Program-made: the position numbers and the translations under genes
Notes under the pieces: model-generated
Database searches by the model: none
What the model was told of the DNA's origin: nothing
What the model saw: the letters and a program-made list of their open reading frames with translations, nothing else
Shown here: one piece after another, positions 10,280-20,068 of the stretch
Layout: each line of letters opens with the position of its first letter
Position numbering within the stretch: the stretch's first letter is position 1
Assembly (NCBI RefSeq): GCF_013410945.1
Contig: NZ_JACCCH010000001.1
Coordinates: 1,302,001 to 1,366,000 of the forward strand
DNA length: 64,000 bases
Direction of reading: 5' to 3'
Source: Leifsonia sp. AK011
GTDB taxonomy: Bacteria; Actinomycetota; Actinomycetes; Actinomycetales; Microbacteriaceae

Positions 10280-11773
10280 ATGACTGACATCCTCGAGCAT
10301 TGGGTCAACGGCGCCGCCTTCTCCGGAGCGTCCGCCCGTACCTCCCCTGTCTACAACCCCGCAGAGGGCACCGTGTCGCGCGAGGTGCGCATGGCGACCG
10401 TCGCCGACGTCGACACGGCAGTGCAGGCCGCGAAGGCCGCCTTCCCGGACTGGGCGGATGCCTCGCTCGCCAAGCGCCAGTCAGTGCTCTTCGCCTTCCG
10501 CGAGCTGCTCAATGCTCGCAAGGAGGAGGTCGCCGCGATCCTCACCAACGAGCACGGCAAGGTCACCTCGGATGCGCTCGGCGAGGTCGCCCGCGGGCTT
10601 GAGGTCGTCGAGTTCGCCACGGCCATCCCGCACCTCATGAAGGGTGAGATCGCGCAGAACGTCTCGACCGGCGTCGACGTGTACTCCGTCAAGCAGCCGC
10701 TCGGCGTCGTGGGCATCATCAGCCCCTTCAACTTCCCCGCAATGGTGCCCCTGTGGTTTTTCCCGGTCGCGATTGCGGCGGGCAACACCGTCGTGCTCAA
10801 GCCGTCGGAGAAGGACCCGTCAGCCGCGATCTGGATGGCGGAGCTCCTCAAGGAGGCCGGGCTGCCCGACGGCGTCTTCAATGTGGTGCACGGCGACAAG
10901 GAGTCCGTGGATGCCCTGCTCGAGCATCCCGAAGTGCAGTCCATCTCGTTCGTGGGTTCGACGCCCATCGCCAAGTACATCTACGAGACGGCCGCCAAGT
11001 CCGGTAAGCGTGTTCAGGCCCTCGGTGGCGCGAAAAACCACATGCTCGTGCTGCCGGATGCCGACCTCGATCTGGTCGCGGACTCCGCCGTCAACGCTGG
11101 CTTCGGCTCGGCTGGCGAGCGCTGCATGGCGATCTCAGTCGTCGTTGCGGTCGAGCCCGTCGCCGACGAGCTCATCGAGAAGATCACCTCCCGCATGTCC
11201 GGCCTCACGGTCGGCGATGGCACGAAGGGCTGCGACATGGGCCCGCTCATCACCAAGGAGCACCGTGACAAGGTCGCGGGCTACATCGATGTCGCCATCG
11301 CTGACGGCGCGGAGGTCGTCGTGGACGGCCGTGGTGTGAAGGCGGATGGTGGCTCCGGCGGTTTCTGGCTCGGCCCGACGCTCATCGACAAGGTGCCGAC
11401 GTCCTCGGATGTCTACACCCACGAGATCTTCGGCCCGGTGCTCTCCGTCGTGCGGGTGAAGACCTATGAGGAAGGCCTGGCCCTCATCAACGGCAGCCAG
11501 TACGGCAACGGCACGGCGATCTTCACCAACGACGGGGGAGCGGCCCGCCGCTTCCAGCGCGAGGTGACGGTGGGCATGGTCGGCATCAACGTGCCGATTC
11601 CGGTGCCTGTCGGCTACTTCTCGTTCGGTGGATGGAAGGACTCCCTGTTCGGCGACGCGAAGGCGTACGGTCCGCACTCGGTGAACTTCTTCACGCGCGA
11701 GAAGGCAGTGACGAGCCGGTGGCTGGACCCCTCGCACGGCGGTATCAACCTGGGCTTCCCGCAGAACGGGTAG
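10280..11773 (+). CDS. mmsA: CoA-acylating methylmalonate-semialdehyde dehydrogenase
   Basis: 497 residues, typical for MmsA. It converts (methyl)malonate semialdehyde to propionyl- or acetyl-CoA in valine and inositol catabolism, using NAD and CoA. The catalytic cysteine is C282 in GSAGERCMAISVV. The NAD-site FVGSTPIAKYIYE and the family stretch GAKNHMLVLPDAD are present. In MmsA enzymes the usual glutamate of aldehyde dehydrogenases is replaced, and GGAKNH here fits that. ATG at 10280 was chosen over a 47-codon extension that reads into the lipoprotein gene. Confidence 0.93.
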   Translation: MTDILEHWVNGAAFSGASARTSPVYNPAEGTVSREVRMATVADVDTAVQAAKAAFPDWADASLAKRQSVLFAFRELLNARKEEVAAILTNEHGKVTSDALGEVARGLEVVEFATAIPHLMKGEIAQNVSTGVDVYSVKQPLGVVGIISPFNFPAMVPLWFFPVAIAAGNTVVLKPSEKDPSAAIWMAELLKEAGLPDGVFNVVHGDKESVDALLEHPEVQSISFVGSTPIAKYIYETAAKSGKRVQALGGAKNHMLVLPDADLDLVADSAVNAGFGSAGERCMAISVVVAVEPVADELIEKITSRMSGLTVGDGTKGCDMGPLITKEHRDKVAGYIDVAIADGAEVVVDGRGVKADGGSGGFWLGPTLIDKVPTSSDVYTHEIFGPVLSVVRVKTYEEGLALINGSQYGNGTAIFTNDGGAARRFQREVTVGMVGINVPIPVPVGYFSFGGWKDSLFGDAKAYGPHSVNFFTREKAVTSRWLDPSHGGINLGFPQNG

Positions 11774-11814
11774 TTCTACGTCGCTCAGCGCGGTAGAAGA
11801 CAGCGAGCGCAGAG

Positions 11815-12414
11815 CTAGAGCGTCGCGCTGTTGAGCTCGTCGACGGGAGCACCGATGCGCTTCATCGAGGAGCCCGTCAGTTCCGCGAGCTCGAGCATCG
11901 AGGATGCCCCGTGGCGGCGTGCCGCATGCACCATGATCGCGGCGCAGGCCTGGGCATCCGCCAGTGCGTTGTGGTGCTCGAAGTCCTCGAACCCCGCGGC
12001 CATCGCTGCGCTGGGGAGACGGTACGAATCGAGGTGATAGGTCTTGCGTGCGACCTGAAGGCTGCAGAGGTAGGCGTAGGACGGCGTGGGAACGTAGCTC
12101 GCGCGACTCGCGGCATCGATGACGCCCATGTCGAACCGAGCGTTGTGCGCGACGAGGACATCGTTCTCGGCGAACGAGGTGAGGTCGGGCAGCTGTTCGC
12201 TCCAGAGGAGGGCATCGACAACGTCAGCGGCCATGATGCCGTGAATTCGGACATTCCATTCGAGGAATGCATCATGGCCGAGGGGCGGTTTGATCAGCCA
12301 ATAGGCGGCGTCGACGACCTCACCGTCGCGCACCTTGATCATGCCCACCGAGCACGCGCTCGCCGCCGAGTTGTTGGCTGTCTCGAAGTCGATCGCAGTG
12401 AAATCCAGTGGCAC
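11815..12414 (-). CDS. DEDDh-family 3'-5' exonuclease (DNA polymerase III epsilon-like)
   Basis: 199 residues. Exonuclease motifs: DFTAIDFETANNS near the N-terminus (ExoI, D-x-E), HNARFDMGV (ExoII) and HNALADAQACA (ExoIII with histidine). The family removes nucleotides from 3' ends in repair or RNA turnover. GTG at 12414 directly follows GGAGG, too close for a normal ribosome-binding site. GACTAT ends 6 nt upstream, so a leaderless start is more likely. An in-frame upstream extension of 78 codons has unlike composition and is rejected. Confidence 0.85.
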   Translation of the reverse strand: MPLDFTAIDFETANNSAASACSVGMIKVRDGEVVDAAYWLIKPPLGHDAFLEWNVRIHGIMAADVVDALLWSEQLPDLTSFAENDVLVAHNARFDMGVIDAASRASYVPTPSYAYLCSLQVARKTYHLDSYRLPSAAMAAGFEDFEHHNALADAQACAAIMVHAARRHGASSMLELAELTGSSMKRIGAPVDELNSATL

Positions 12415-12512
12415 CCTCCGATAGTCACACGCCCCACTGACGTCGAGGCGGGGACTCGCCGGAGGCCGCGATCCCGCGCACCGCACGCTCACTGCCCCTT
12501 GGAATGGGGGTC

Positions 12513-12540
12513 TTGTCCCGCGGAGATGAGTGCTGATAAC
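12513..12540 (+). promoter_or_regulatory. Candidate promoter of the large surface protein
   Basis: TTGTCC and GATAAC separated by 16 bp in the 221-bp divergent intergenic region, giving a leader of about 90 nt before the ATG at 12636. The -35 is weak; this is a visual match only. Confidence 0.3.
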
Positions 12541-12635
12541 TTTTCCCCCGTCAGGTGTCTGAGTGTTGTCGCTGCACTCTCTGGGAAGCACCTGCACGCG
12601 AGTACCCGATAACCGCAACGAGAACGGTAGCGACA

Positions 12636-15600
12636 ATGCAACGTGCAACGAAACAATTCCCCACTCCTCCCAGAGCGTCGAGACGGCGCGTAGCTCAAGC
12701 GATAACAGCGCTTCTCACGGGGATGGCTCTCGTTGCCGTCCCGGCCATTCCCGCCCAAGCGGCGGACGGGAATGTGTCCGGGTTCGTCTTCCGCGACTTC
12801 GGAGCGGATGGTACCTACGACACGGGCAACGCGCCCGGGTCGGGGCTTCCCAACGACGCGCCCCTCTCAGGAGTGGTCGTCACGGCCTACGACGCAACGG
12901 GCACCGCCGTGGGCTCAACGCAATCGGCGGCTAACGGAACCTACGCGCTGCCCGTGACCAACGCGTCCACCAGCTCCGTGCGCGTCGAGTTCACCTTCTC
13001 AGCTGCGCAGGCCGCTGAGGGATACGAGTCGTCAACGCACGGCCCGGACAACGGCACGTCGGTGCAGTTCGCCACCATCGGGGACAGCGACGTGGACTTC
13101 GGGGCTAACGTGCCCGAGGACTACGTCCAGGACAACCCCGAGGCATACCTCGCCGTGCATCGCGCTGCGGACCCTCTCTCGGCTGGTTTCCCCGGTAGCG
13201 GACCCGCCACGAATACGGCGATCTCGAGCACGGTGAGTCTCCCGTGGGAGAAGAACGGCACGGCCACCAACGACCCGGCGATTGAGGTGGAGAGCACCGT
13301 CAATGGTCAGGCCAGCACGGGCGAGCAGACTGGCTCGCTGTTCGGATTGGCGGCCTTCCGCGGTACGACAGACGTCTATGCGGCATCCGTGCTTCGGCGT
13401 CACATCGGAATCGGTGAGGCTGGAATCGGCGGTATCTACCGTGTCGACACGGTCACAGGGATCGCTCACCCGTTCCTCGATGACGCCGCGATGGCGACGT
13501 TCGGGATCGACACCGGCGCATCCGCGTTGTACGCGCTCGTGCCCGGCGTCGGCACTTTCAACGAGCGCCGCGGTCTCACCAATGACCCGGCGATCCCAAG
13601 TTACGACAGCGTCGTTTATGAGTCTGTCGGTCACTACGGGCTCGGCGGCCTCGCCGCCAGCACGGACGGGTCGACGCTCTTTGCGATCAACCTGTACACC
13701 AAGTCGCTCCTCGTCATCTCCACGGACGGTGCCGGCACGGCGACGGGCATCGAAGAGATCGATCTCGATCTCGGCGCGGACGTCATCCCGTGGGGCATCA
13801 CGGTGCACCGTGGCGCGGTCTTCATCGGCCTCGTCAACTCTGCCGAGTCCACAGGGCTGCGCAGCGGCCTCTCGGCGAGCGTGATCTCCAGCCCCGAAGG
13901 TGACCTGGCAACATGGTCGTCTGCGCTTCCCGCCTTCGCGCTGGACTTCGACCGCGGATACACCTCCACGGGCCCCGGCCCGAACCTCAGCGGCGACGTA
14001 GCGTCCCATTGGAACGCGTGGAGCGACGACTGGAGTGACGCGGAAGCAACGAACTTCTACGGTCAGGAGGCGCTGTCCAACCCGCAGCCGATCCTCTCCG
14101 ATATCACGTTCGATCAGAACGGCAACATGATCCTCGGCTTCGCTGACCGCTTCAGCTTCCAGTCCGGAATGCTGAACTACAGCCCGACTCCGCCAAGCAC
14201 GACTCTCTACGCGGGCTTCGTCTCGGGAGACGTCTACGGCGCTTCACCCAACGGCCCGGGCGCGTGGACCCTCGAAAGCAATGGCTACCTCGGTGGCCAG
14301 CCCGGTTGGGGTGTCGGCAACGGCAAGGGACCGGGCGGTGGCCAGTACTTCAACATCGAGTCATCGGTCGACCCCGACTCTGTGTCTGGGCTTCCGAGTC
14401 ATAACCACACGTCGCTGGGTGCTGTGGCATCCCTCCCCGGCTTCTCCAACTTCCTCAGCACCGGGTACGACCTCACCGGTGCGTGGGTGAGCGACGCCGG
14501 ATGGATGCCGCACGCTGGCACAGAACGCACGCTGGCTCAGCGCATCGTGAACAACGAGGGCAGCAGCGACATCCCCGAAGTGACTCCTGGCATGGGTAAG
14601 GCCGGTGGACTCGGTGGTATCGCGATCCTGCTGGACTTCGCACCCGTCGAGCTCGGCAACCGCGTGTGGTTCGACGCGGACCAGGACGGGACCCAGGATG
14701 CCGACGAGCCGTCTGTTGAGGGCGTCACGGTCACGCTCACCGACAGCAACGGCAACCCCGTGCTCGACGCGAACGGCAACCCCGTCGGCCCCGTGCAGAC
14801 GGACTCGGACGGCGAGTACTACTTCAGCAACCTCGTACCGAACACCGACTACCAGGTGCACTTCACGCTGCCGACCACGGGCAACTGGATCGAGGACGAC
14901 CCCGTCTTCGGAACCGTCGCGTGGACTGCCCTCGACTTCACGTCGCAGTACGAGGGGCCGGGCACGACAGACTCCAATGCCGATCAGGATGGCCTCGCGC
15001 CCGTCTCGTTGGGCGGTCCGGGCCAGAACGATCACACGATCGACGCAGGCCTCATCGCCAACAGCCAGTTCACGATCCAGAAGCTGATCGATGATGCCGG
15101 AGGCGTTCCCGCACCCGGGCAGGAGTTCACGATCACCATCGCGGGTCTCGACTTCCGTGGCGACGCGTACACAATCAGCCCCAATTCCGTGACTATCGAG
15201 GCTGATGAGACGAGTTTGCCGATCACGGTCCCCGTCGGGACGAAGGTCAAACTCGAGGAGACCGCGGACGAAACCGTGTCGAGCGTCACCTACAGCGGCG
15301 GGGTCACTGCCGACAACGGTGGTTACTTCCTGGTCGCTGACACCACGGCAACGCTCGCGCTCGTCGTGACGAATGTGCTCTGCGAACCGGGTCGGTTCTC
15401 GGTCGCGAAGGATGTGACTGGTGACTTCACCCTCGAGGAACTCAGCGCAATGCAGATCACGGTCTCGTACAGCTACACCGAGGCCGGCGGCGGAAGCGGA
15501 AGCCTCACCCTCAACCAGGGCAACGGCTTCTTCGAGACATCAGAGGACATCCCGTTCGGCGTCGAGGTGACGATCGAGGAGACATCCATCACGGGTGCAC

Positions 15601-17546
15601 CCGCGAGCGTCGACTTCGGCACGCCGACCTGGTCGCAGGGTGACCAGCAGGATGGCACAGCCGTCATCGAGATCGGTGATGACACCACCACTGAGCTCAC
15701 CCTCACCAACCCCACCACGGAACTCACGGGCACGTTCGACGTGACGAAGGACGTGACCGGTGAAGGTGAGGACCGTCTCCCTGCAGGCAAGGAGTTCACC
15801 GTTCAGTACAGCCTCGATGGAGGCCAGACCTGGACCGATCTCACCCTGGAGAACGGCGAGACCGTCAACGGTCCTGCGGACATCCCCACGGGAACGGTCG
15901 TGCAGATCCGTGAGGTTGCACCGGTCGGCCCCGCCGACATCGAGTGGGGCACCCCGGTCTTCTCGGGGACTGGTGTGACGCCCGGTTCGCCCGCGACGTT
16001 CACCATCGGCGACGACACCGAGATCAACGTCCTTCTGGAGAACCCGACCGAGGAGCAGAACGGCCAGTTCAGCATCACGAAGGATGTCACGGGCCCCGGC
16101 GAGAACCTGCTGACGGCCGGCACGGAGTTCACGGTCAACTACACCTACGACGGGCAGACCCCGACTCCCGGTGTGCTGACGGTGACGAACGGCCAGACGG
16201 CCTCGAGCCCGGCGATTCCGACGGGCACGGTCGTGACGATCACCGAGGTGACGCCGACCGGCGGCCTGCCGGACGGCGCGACGTGGGGCACCCCGACGCT
16301 CGTCATCGACGGGCAGCCGGCAGCCAACGGTGCGACCATCACGATCGGTGCCGACACCACCATCGCCATCACAGTGCAGAACCCCACCACGGTGACTCCG
16401 AGCGTTGAAATCACGAAGGGTGACGGCGAAGGCACGACGATCGAGCACGAGGCGGAGGACGTCCCGGATGGCGAGGTCTACCTGCCGGGCGAGACTCGCA
16501 CGATCGTGATCCAGGTCGAGAACACCGGGCCGGAACCGCTGCGGGAGGTCACCCTCACGGATGACACGACCGCCGGTGACGCGATCCAGTCACTCGTGTG
16601 GACGTTCCCCGACGGCTCCACCGCGAACGCGGTCTGGAACAGCGGAACATGGACGGCCACGTGGGATGCGACATTCGACCCGGGAACCACGTCGTGGGCC
16701 GTGGGCGACATGATCTACGGATCCGCAACGCTGACGGTCGACGGTTCGGACTTCCCGCACCAGAACTGGGCAACCGTGGATGCGCGCGGACTCTACTCGG
16801 GCACCGAGGTGACCGACGACAACCCGTACAACGCCTTCAGCGGTGACATCCAGATCATCAAGTACGACGGTGAGAAGGCTGACCCGGTCGTCATGATCGG
16901 CGACGAGTGGGTCATCCCGACAAAGCCGCTTCCGGATGCATCGCAGGATGCCAACACGCCGGAGCTGGCCGTGCCGTACCCGATTGACGAGCCGCAGACG
17001 GTGCGCTGGGTCGTCACGAACACCGGTGAAACGTGGCTGACCAACATCACCCTCGAGGACGTGACCGGTGACGGTCCGGACATCGGGGATGACTGGACGG
17101 CCGACCTGTCTCCGTTCGGCGGCCCCGCGGACTACTCCTTCGTGGATGACGGGCCGTGGCCGGGTCTCTTCCCGCCGGGTGCATCCTTCTTCGCTGAGGG
17201 CACGCTCACCCTGCCGGCCAGTGACACGCACGCCGACACCGTGACAGTCGTGGGAACGATCGTCGTGCCCGAGGAGAACCCGGAGACGGGCCTTCCGACC
17301 GATGAGCCATCGCTCGACGAGGAGGGCAACCCGATCGTGGCGCTCGATGACGAGGGCAACCCCGTCACCGTGACCGACAACGACCCGTTCCACGCGAAGA
17401 CCCCGGCGCCGGTGATCTCGCCGGATTCGCCGCTCGCCTTCACGGGCAACGGCGTGATGACCTCCGCGATCGCGGTGGGCACGCTCCTGCTGCTGGGTGG
17501 CGCGGTGCTGTTGATCGCACGCCGGAGGCGTTCGCCGAAGCACTAG
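12636..17546 (+). CDS. Large sortase-anchored surface protein with SdrD B-like and DUF5979 repeats
   Basis: 1636 residues. A signal peptide (basic start, then ITALLTGMALVAVPAIPAQA) is followed by an SdrB-like domain (about 45-140) and a 500-residue central region. A second SdrB-like domain (about 672-806, VELGNRVWFDADQDGTQD) follows, then four Ig-like DUF5979-type repeats (starting near 808, 919, 1031 and 1142) and DUF11-like modules. The C-terminus has the sorting signal LAFTG (about 1600), a hydrophobic span and RRRR. This is the layout of a wall-anchored adhesin. ATG at 12636 gives the natural signal peptide; a longer frame is possible. A strong terminator follows. Confidence 0.88.
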   Translation: MQRATKQFPTPPRASRRRVAQAITALLTGMALVAVPAIPAQAADGNVSGFVFRDFGADGTYDTGNAPGSGLPNDAPLSGVVVTAYDATGTAVGSTQSAANGTYALPVTNASTSSVRVEFTFSAAQAAEGYESSTHGPDNGTSVQFATIGDSDVDFGANVPEDYVQDNPEAYLAVHRAADPLSAGFPGSGPATNTAISSTVSLPWEKNGTATNDPAIEVESTVNGQASTGEQTGSLFGLAAFRGTTDVYAASVLRRHIGIGEAGIGGIYRVDTVTGIAHPFLDDAAMATFGIDTGASALYALVPGVGTFNERRGLTNDPAIPSYDSVVYESVGHYGLGGLAASTDGSTLFAINLYTKSLLVISTDGAGTATGIEEIDLDLGADVIPWGITVHRGAVFIGLVNSAESTGLRSGLSASVISSPEGDLATWSSALPAFALDFDRGYTSTGPGPNLSGDVASHWNAWSDDWSDAEATNFYGQEALSNPQPILSDITFDQNGNMILGFADRFSFQSGMLNYSPTPPSTTLYAGFVSGDVYGASPNGPGAWTLESNGYLGGQPGWGVGNGKGPGGGQYFNIESSVDPDSVSGLPSHNHTSLGAVASLPGFSNFLSTGYDLTGAWVSDAGWMPHAGTERTLAQRIVNNEGSSDIPEVTPGMGKAGGLGGIAILLDFAPVELGNRVWFDADQDGTQDADEPSVEGVTVTLTDSNGNPVLDANGNPVGPVQTDSDGEYYFSNLVPNTDYQVHFTLPTTGNWIEDDPVFGTVAWTALDFTSQYEGPGTTDSNADQDGLAPVSLGGPGQNDHTIDAGLIANSQFTIQKLIDDAGGVPAPGQEFTITIAGLDFRGDAYTISPNSVTIEADETSLPITVPVGTKVKLEETADETVSSVTYSGGVTADNGGYFLVADTTATLALVVTNVLCEPGRFSVAKDVTGDFTLEELSAMQITVSYSYTEAGGGSGSLTLNQGNGFFETSEDIPFGVEVTIEETSITGAPASVDFGTPTWSQGDQQDGTAVIEIGDDTTTELTLTNPTTELTGTFDVTKDVTGEGEDRLPAGKEFTVQYSLDGGQTWTDLTLENGETVNGPADIPTGTVVQIREVAPVGPADIEWGTPVFSGTGVTPGSPATFTIGDDTEINVLLENPTEEQNGQFSITKDVTGPGENLLTAGTEFTVNYTYDGQTPTPGVLTVTNGQTASSPAIPTGTVVTITEVTPTGGLPDGATWGTPTLVIDGQPAANGATITIGADTTIAITVQNPTTVTPSVEITKGDGEGTTIEHEAEDVPDGEVYLPGETRTIVIQVENTGPEPLREVTLTDDTTAGDAIQSLVWTFPDGSTANAVWNSGTWTATWDATFDPGTTSWAVGDMIYGSATLTVDGSDFPHQNWATVDARGLYSGTEVTDDNPYNAFSGDIQIIKYDGEKADPVVMIGDEWVIPTKPLPDASQDANTPELAVPYPIDEPQTVRWVVTNTGETWLTNITLEDVTGDGPDIGDDWTADLSPFGGPADYSFVDDGPWPGLFPPGASFFAEGTLTLPASDTHADTVTVVGTIVVPEENPETGLPTDEPSLDEEGNPIVALDDEGNPVTVTDNDPFHAKTPAPVISPDSPLAFTGNGVMTSAIAVGTLLLLGGAVLLIARRRRSPKH
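15058..16400 (+). repeat. Coding-level tandem repeats (DUF5979-type Ig modules)
   Basis: Four modules of about 112 codons inside the surface protein. Three begin with the pattern G-x-F-x-(V/I)-(A/T)-KDVTG (near 15391, 15727 and 16060); the first is divergent (near 15060, FTIQKLIDDAGG). Each ends in a beta strand with T-(E/T)-(L/I)-x-(L/V)-x-NPT. They are stalk-forming beta domains in known adhesins. Confidence 0.7.
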
Positions 17547-17553
17547 CAGGTGA

Positions 17554-17590
17554 GGAAGGCCCCGGGCCCGTCGGGAGCCCGGGGCCTTCC
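17554..17590 (+). terminator. Strong intergenic hairpin
   Basis: A 14-bp perfect inverted repeat (GGAAGGCCCCGGGC / GCCCGGGGCCTTCC) with a 9-nt loop starts 7 bp after the surface-protein stop. No U-tract is present, as is common for actinobacterial terminators. Confidence 0.75.
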
Positions 17591-17652
17591 CTGTGTCCGG
17601 CGAATACTATGGCGTAGCCCCTCCGGGGCGCCCGCGTAGATTGGAGCACGCC

Positions 17653-18369
17653 ATGAGAGCCGTCAGACTGCTCGCAGCCATCGCGGTCGTCGGGGCGCTG
17701 GCATCCGGGTGCGCCGCCGGCGAACCCGACCCCAGGGCCCTCACGACGGAGGAGGCCGAGATCCTCGCCATCGCGAGGTTCAACAACTTCGACGCGGGCG
17801 TCCGGGAGATCGAGCTTCAGGTGCCGGGTTCCGACGGTATTCGACTCGACGGATGGGTCGACTTCACCGACCACGTCGGTTACGGCTCGGCCTCCGACGT
17901 GAACGACGGCGCGCCACTCGGTCTCGTGCGCTGGAACCTTCAGACGGTGGGCGTGCGGGAGGGTGAGGTTCCGTCCTCACTGCTGCCCCCGCCCACCGAT
18001 GCGTGGGTGACGGGGCCGCTCGACACGACGTCGATCATCAACACCGCGCTCGCCGTCGTGCTCTCCCTCGGATCGGATCGACCGGACAACCCGCAGCTCC
18101 TTCAGCAGACGGATGCTCGGTGGCTCCGCACCGACGAGGTGGCAGGTGTTCCTGTCACGGTCTTCGCCGGTCCGAGCGCCGACGAGGTCGCCACGGCCGC
18201 GCCGACCAGAGGCGCTGAACTGACTCGATTCTGGGTCGACGAGAACGGCATGCTGCTTCGCTTCGAGGCACGTAGTGACCCTGCGAGCGAGGACTGGGTG
18301 GTCATCGATTTCGCGGACGCCGAGATCGATGACCTCGGTGACGTGCCGGACGTGGACCCAGCGGCTTAG
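17653..18369 (+). CDS. Putative lipoprotein of unknown function
   Basis: 238 residues. Signal peptide with lipobox LASGC (cysteine near residue 20), then a globular extracytoplasmic domain rich in Asp/Val. The fold hints (repeated beta stretches with FxGPSADEVATAAP) faintly recall LppX/LprG-like carriers, but I cannot support a family. ATG at 17653 has GGAG 8 nt upstream and TAGATT as a likely -10 box ending 10 nt upstream. Confidence 0.75.
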   Translation: MRAVRLLAAIAVVGALASGCAAGEPDPRALTTEEAEILAIARFNNFDAGVREIELQVPGSDGIRLDGWVDFTDHVGYGSASDVNDGAPLGLVRWNLQTVGVREGEVPSSLLPPPTDAWVTGPLDTTSIINTALAVVLSLGSDRPDNPQLLQQTDARWLRTDEVAGVPVTVFAGPSADEVATAAPTRGAELTRFWVDENGMLLRFEARSDPASEDWVVIDFADAEIDDLGDVPDVDPAA

Positions 18370-18382
18370 GCTGCCGCCCACA

Positions 18383-18388
18383 TAGTCT
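18383..18388 (+). promoter_or_regulatory. Leaderless -10 box of the methyltransferase-protease fusion
   Basis: TAGTCT ends exactly 6 nt before the ATG at 18395, with no ribosome-binding site. Confidence 0.5.
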
Positions 18389-18394
18389 GGATTC

Positions 18395-20059
18395 ATGGCA
18401 CCTTCCGGCGACCCCAGCCAGGCTCTTTCGTTCGGTGAGGCGGTGGACGCGTACTCGGCGGCTCGGCCCGAATACCCCCGCGAGGCGCTCGACTGGCTTC
18501 TTCCGCCCTCGGCCAAGACCGTGGTCGAGGTGGGCGCTGGCACGGGCAAGTTCACGCGGCTTCTCGTGGACTCCGGGTTTCTCACGGTCGCGATCGAGCC
18601 CGATCCGGTCATGCTCGGGCGTCTCCACGAACTGCTCCCGGGCATCGATGCCCGGCCCGGCTCCGCGGAGCAGATCCCGCTGCCCGACGCGAGCGTCGAT
18701 GCTCTCGTCGCGGCCCAGGCGTGGCACTGGGTCGACCCCGAGGCGGGACTCGCGGAGGCCGCTCGCGTGGTGCGCCCGGGGGGCACCCTCGGCCTGGTCT
18801 GGAACATCCGTGATTCGTCCGTCGATTGGGTTGCGGCGCTCACGGCGATCATCGGCGAGAGCGCCGCCGAGGCGGGCTTCGAGCAGGCCGCGCGTACCGC
18901 GGCACCATTCAGTGACCTTGAGCGTGCCGAGTTCCGGTGGAGCATGCTTGTCACGCGGGAGTCACTGAAGACGCTCGCGGCATCCCGTAGCTCGTTCATC
19001 GCTGCCGGCGCAGAGGAGCGGGCCAGAGTACTCGCGGCCATCGACTCGCTCGTGGACACCCATCCCGATCTGGCCGGTCGAGCTGAGTTCGAGCTGCCGT
19101 ACGTGACCCACTGCTTCCGGGCGAGGGTCAGCGACCCGCCGCTGGACTATGCGCACGCTCTCAGCCCTATCCGCGGAGCGTGGTGGCGCGGTGCGCTCGC
19201 GATGGTGATCTTCATCGTCGGGTACCTCGTCATCTCTGCAGTACTCGGCGCGGGCATGTTCGCCATCGAGCTCGCGAGGGGTGAGATCAGCTTCGAGCAA
19301 CTCGAGAGCGGAATCATCCCCTTCACACCGGTCGTCATGTTGATCAACAACATCTCGCTGGCGCTGTGCATACCGCTTGCGATCGTGCTCCAGCGGAGGC
19401 TCTTCGGAGTTCGGGCAGGCTCGCTCGCCTCGGTCACCGGCCGCTTCCGCTGGAGATGGATGGCACGGCTCGCGCTCATCATCGTGCCGGTGTGGGTCGC
19501 CTACGTCGGGCTCTCGGTGCTGGTCGAACCCGCGGGGGAGATCCAGTGGGATGCCGGCGTGTTCATCATGCTCGCCATCGTGATCGTCACCACTCCGCTG
19601 CAGTCGGCGGGGGAGGAGTTCGGAGCGCGCGGGCTCATTCTCCGCTCCGCCGCGTCGTGGTTCCGCAACCCCACGCTCGCGTTCATCATCGCCGTGGTCA
19701 TCTCGAGCAGCATCTTCTCGCTCGCACACCTCGCTGCGGACGGCTGGCTCATCGCGTACTACTTCGTGTTCGGGGCATCCGCGGCTCTCGCTGCTCGCTT
19801 CACGGGCGGGCTCGAAGCTCCCGTTCTCGTGCACGCCACGAACAACGTGCTCCTCTTTATTCCCGCTGTGCTCTACGGCCAGCTGGAGGAGGGGCTCGAC
19901 CGGAGCGAGGGCACGGGCGGCCCGTTCATGCTGTTCCCGATGGCGATGTGTCTCGCGGCGGCAGCGATCAGCTATTGGTGGGGCAAGCGAAACGGTATCG
20001 AGACGCGGGCGCCGTCACCGGTGCCTCCCCGACTTCGTCGCGTGGGCTCCACGTCCTGA
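18395..20059 (+). CDS. Fusion: class I SAM methyltransferase + CPBP intramembrane protease
   Basis: 554 residues in one uninterrupted frame. Residues 1-245 are a methyltransferase with motif I VVEVGAGTGKF (about 43-53), AIEPD, and VVRPGGTLGLVWN. Residues about 262-540 are a membrane protein with the CPBP/Abi motifs: E407-E408-x3-R412 (GEEFGARG), H445 (FSLAHL) and H480-N484 (HATNN). Each half is about full length for its own family. There is no stop, ribosome-binding site or start codon near the junction (about nt 19130). CPBP proteins are glutamic intramembrane proteases. The substrate of either half is unknown. A sequencing error that removed a stop cannot be excluded. Confidence 0.8.
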   Translation: MAPSGDPSQALSFGEAVDAYSAARPEYPREALDWLLPPSAKTVVEVGAGTGKFTRLLVDSGFLTVAIEPDPVMLGRLHELLPGIDARPGSAEQIPLPDASVDALVAAQAWHWVDPEAGLAEAARVVRPGGTLGLVWNIRDSSVDWVAALTAIIGESAAEAGFEQAARTAAPFSDLERAEFRWSMLVTRESLKTLAASRSSFIAAGAEERARVLAAIDSLVDTHPDLAGRAEFELPYVTHCFRARVSDPPLDYAHALSPIRGAWWRGALAMVIFIVGYLVISAVLGAGMFAIELARGEISFEQLESGIIPFTPVVMLINNISLALCIPLAIVLQRRLFGVRAGSLASVTGRFRWRWMARLALIIVPVWVAYVGLSVLVEPAGEIQWDAGVFIMLAIVIVTTPLQSAGEEFGARGLILRSAASWFRNPTLAFIIAVVISSSIFSLAHLAADGWLIAYYFVFGASAALAARFTGGLEAPVLVHATNNVLLFIPAVLYGQLEEGLDRSEGTGGPFMLFPMAMCLAAAAISYWWGKRNGIETRAPSPVPPRLRRVGSTS

Positions 20060-20068
20060 CGTCGCATC

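Noticed and set aside
11774-11798. TTCTAC/GTAGAA hairpin after mmsA as a terminator
   Set aside because: Only 6 bp with a 13-nt loop and no T-tract; too weak to call.
18395-20059. Two separate genes (methyltransferase, then protease)
   Set aside because: No stop, ribosome-binding site or start codon at the junction in this sequence; kept as a fusion with a caution.
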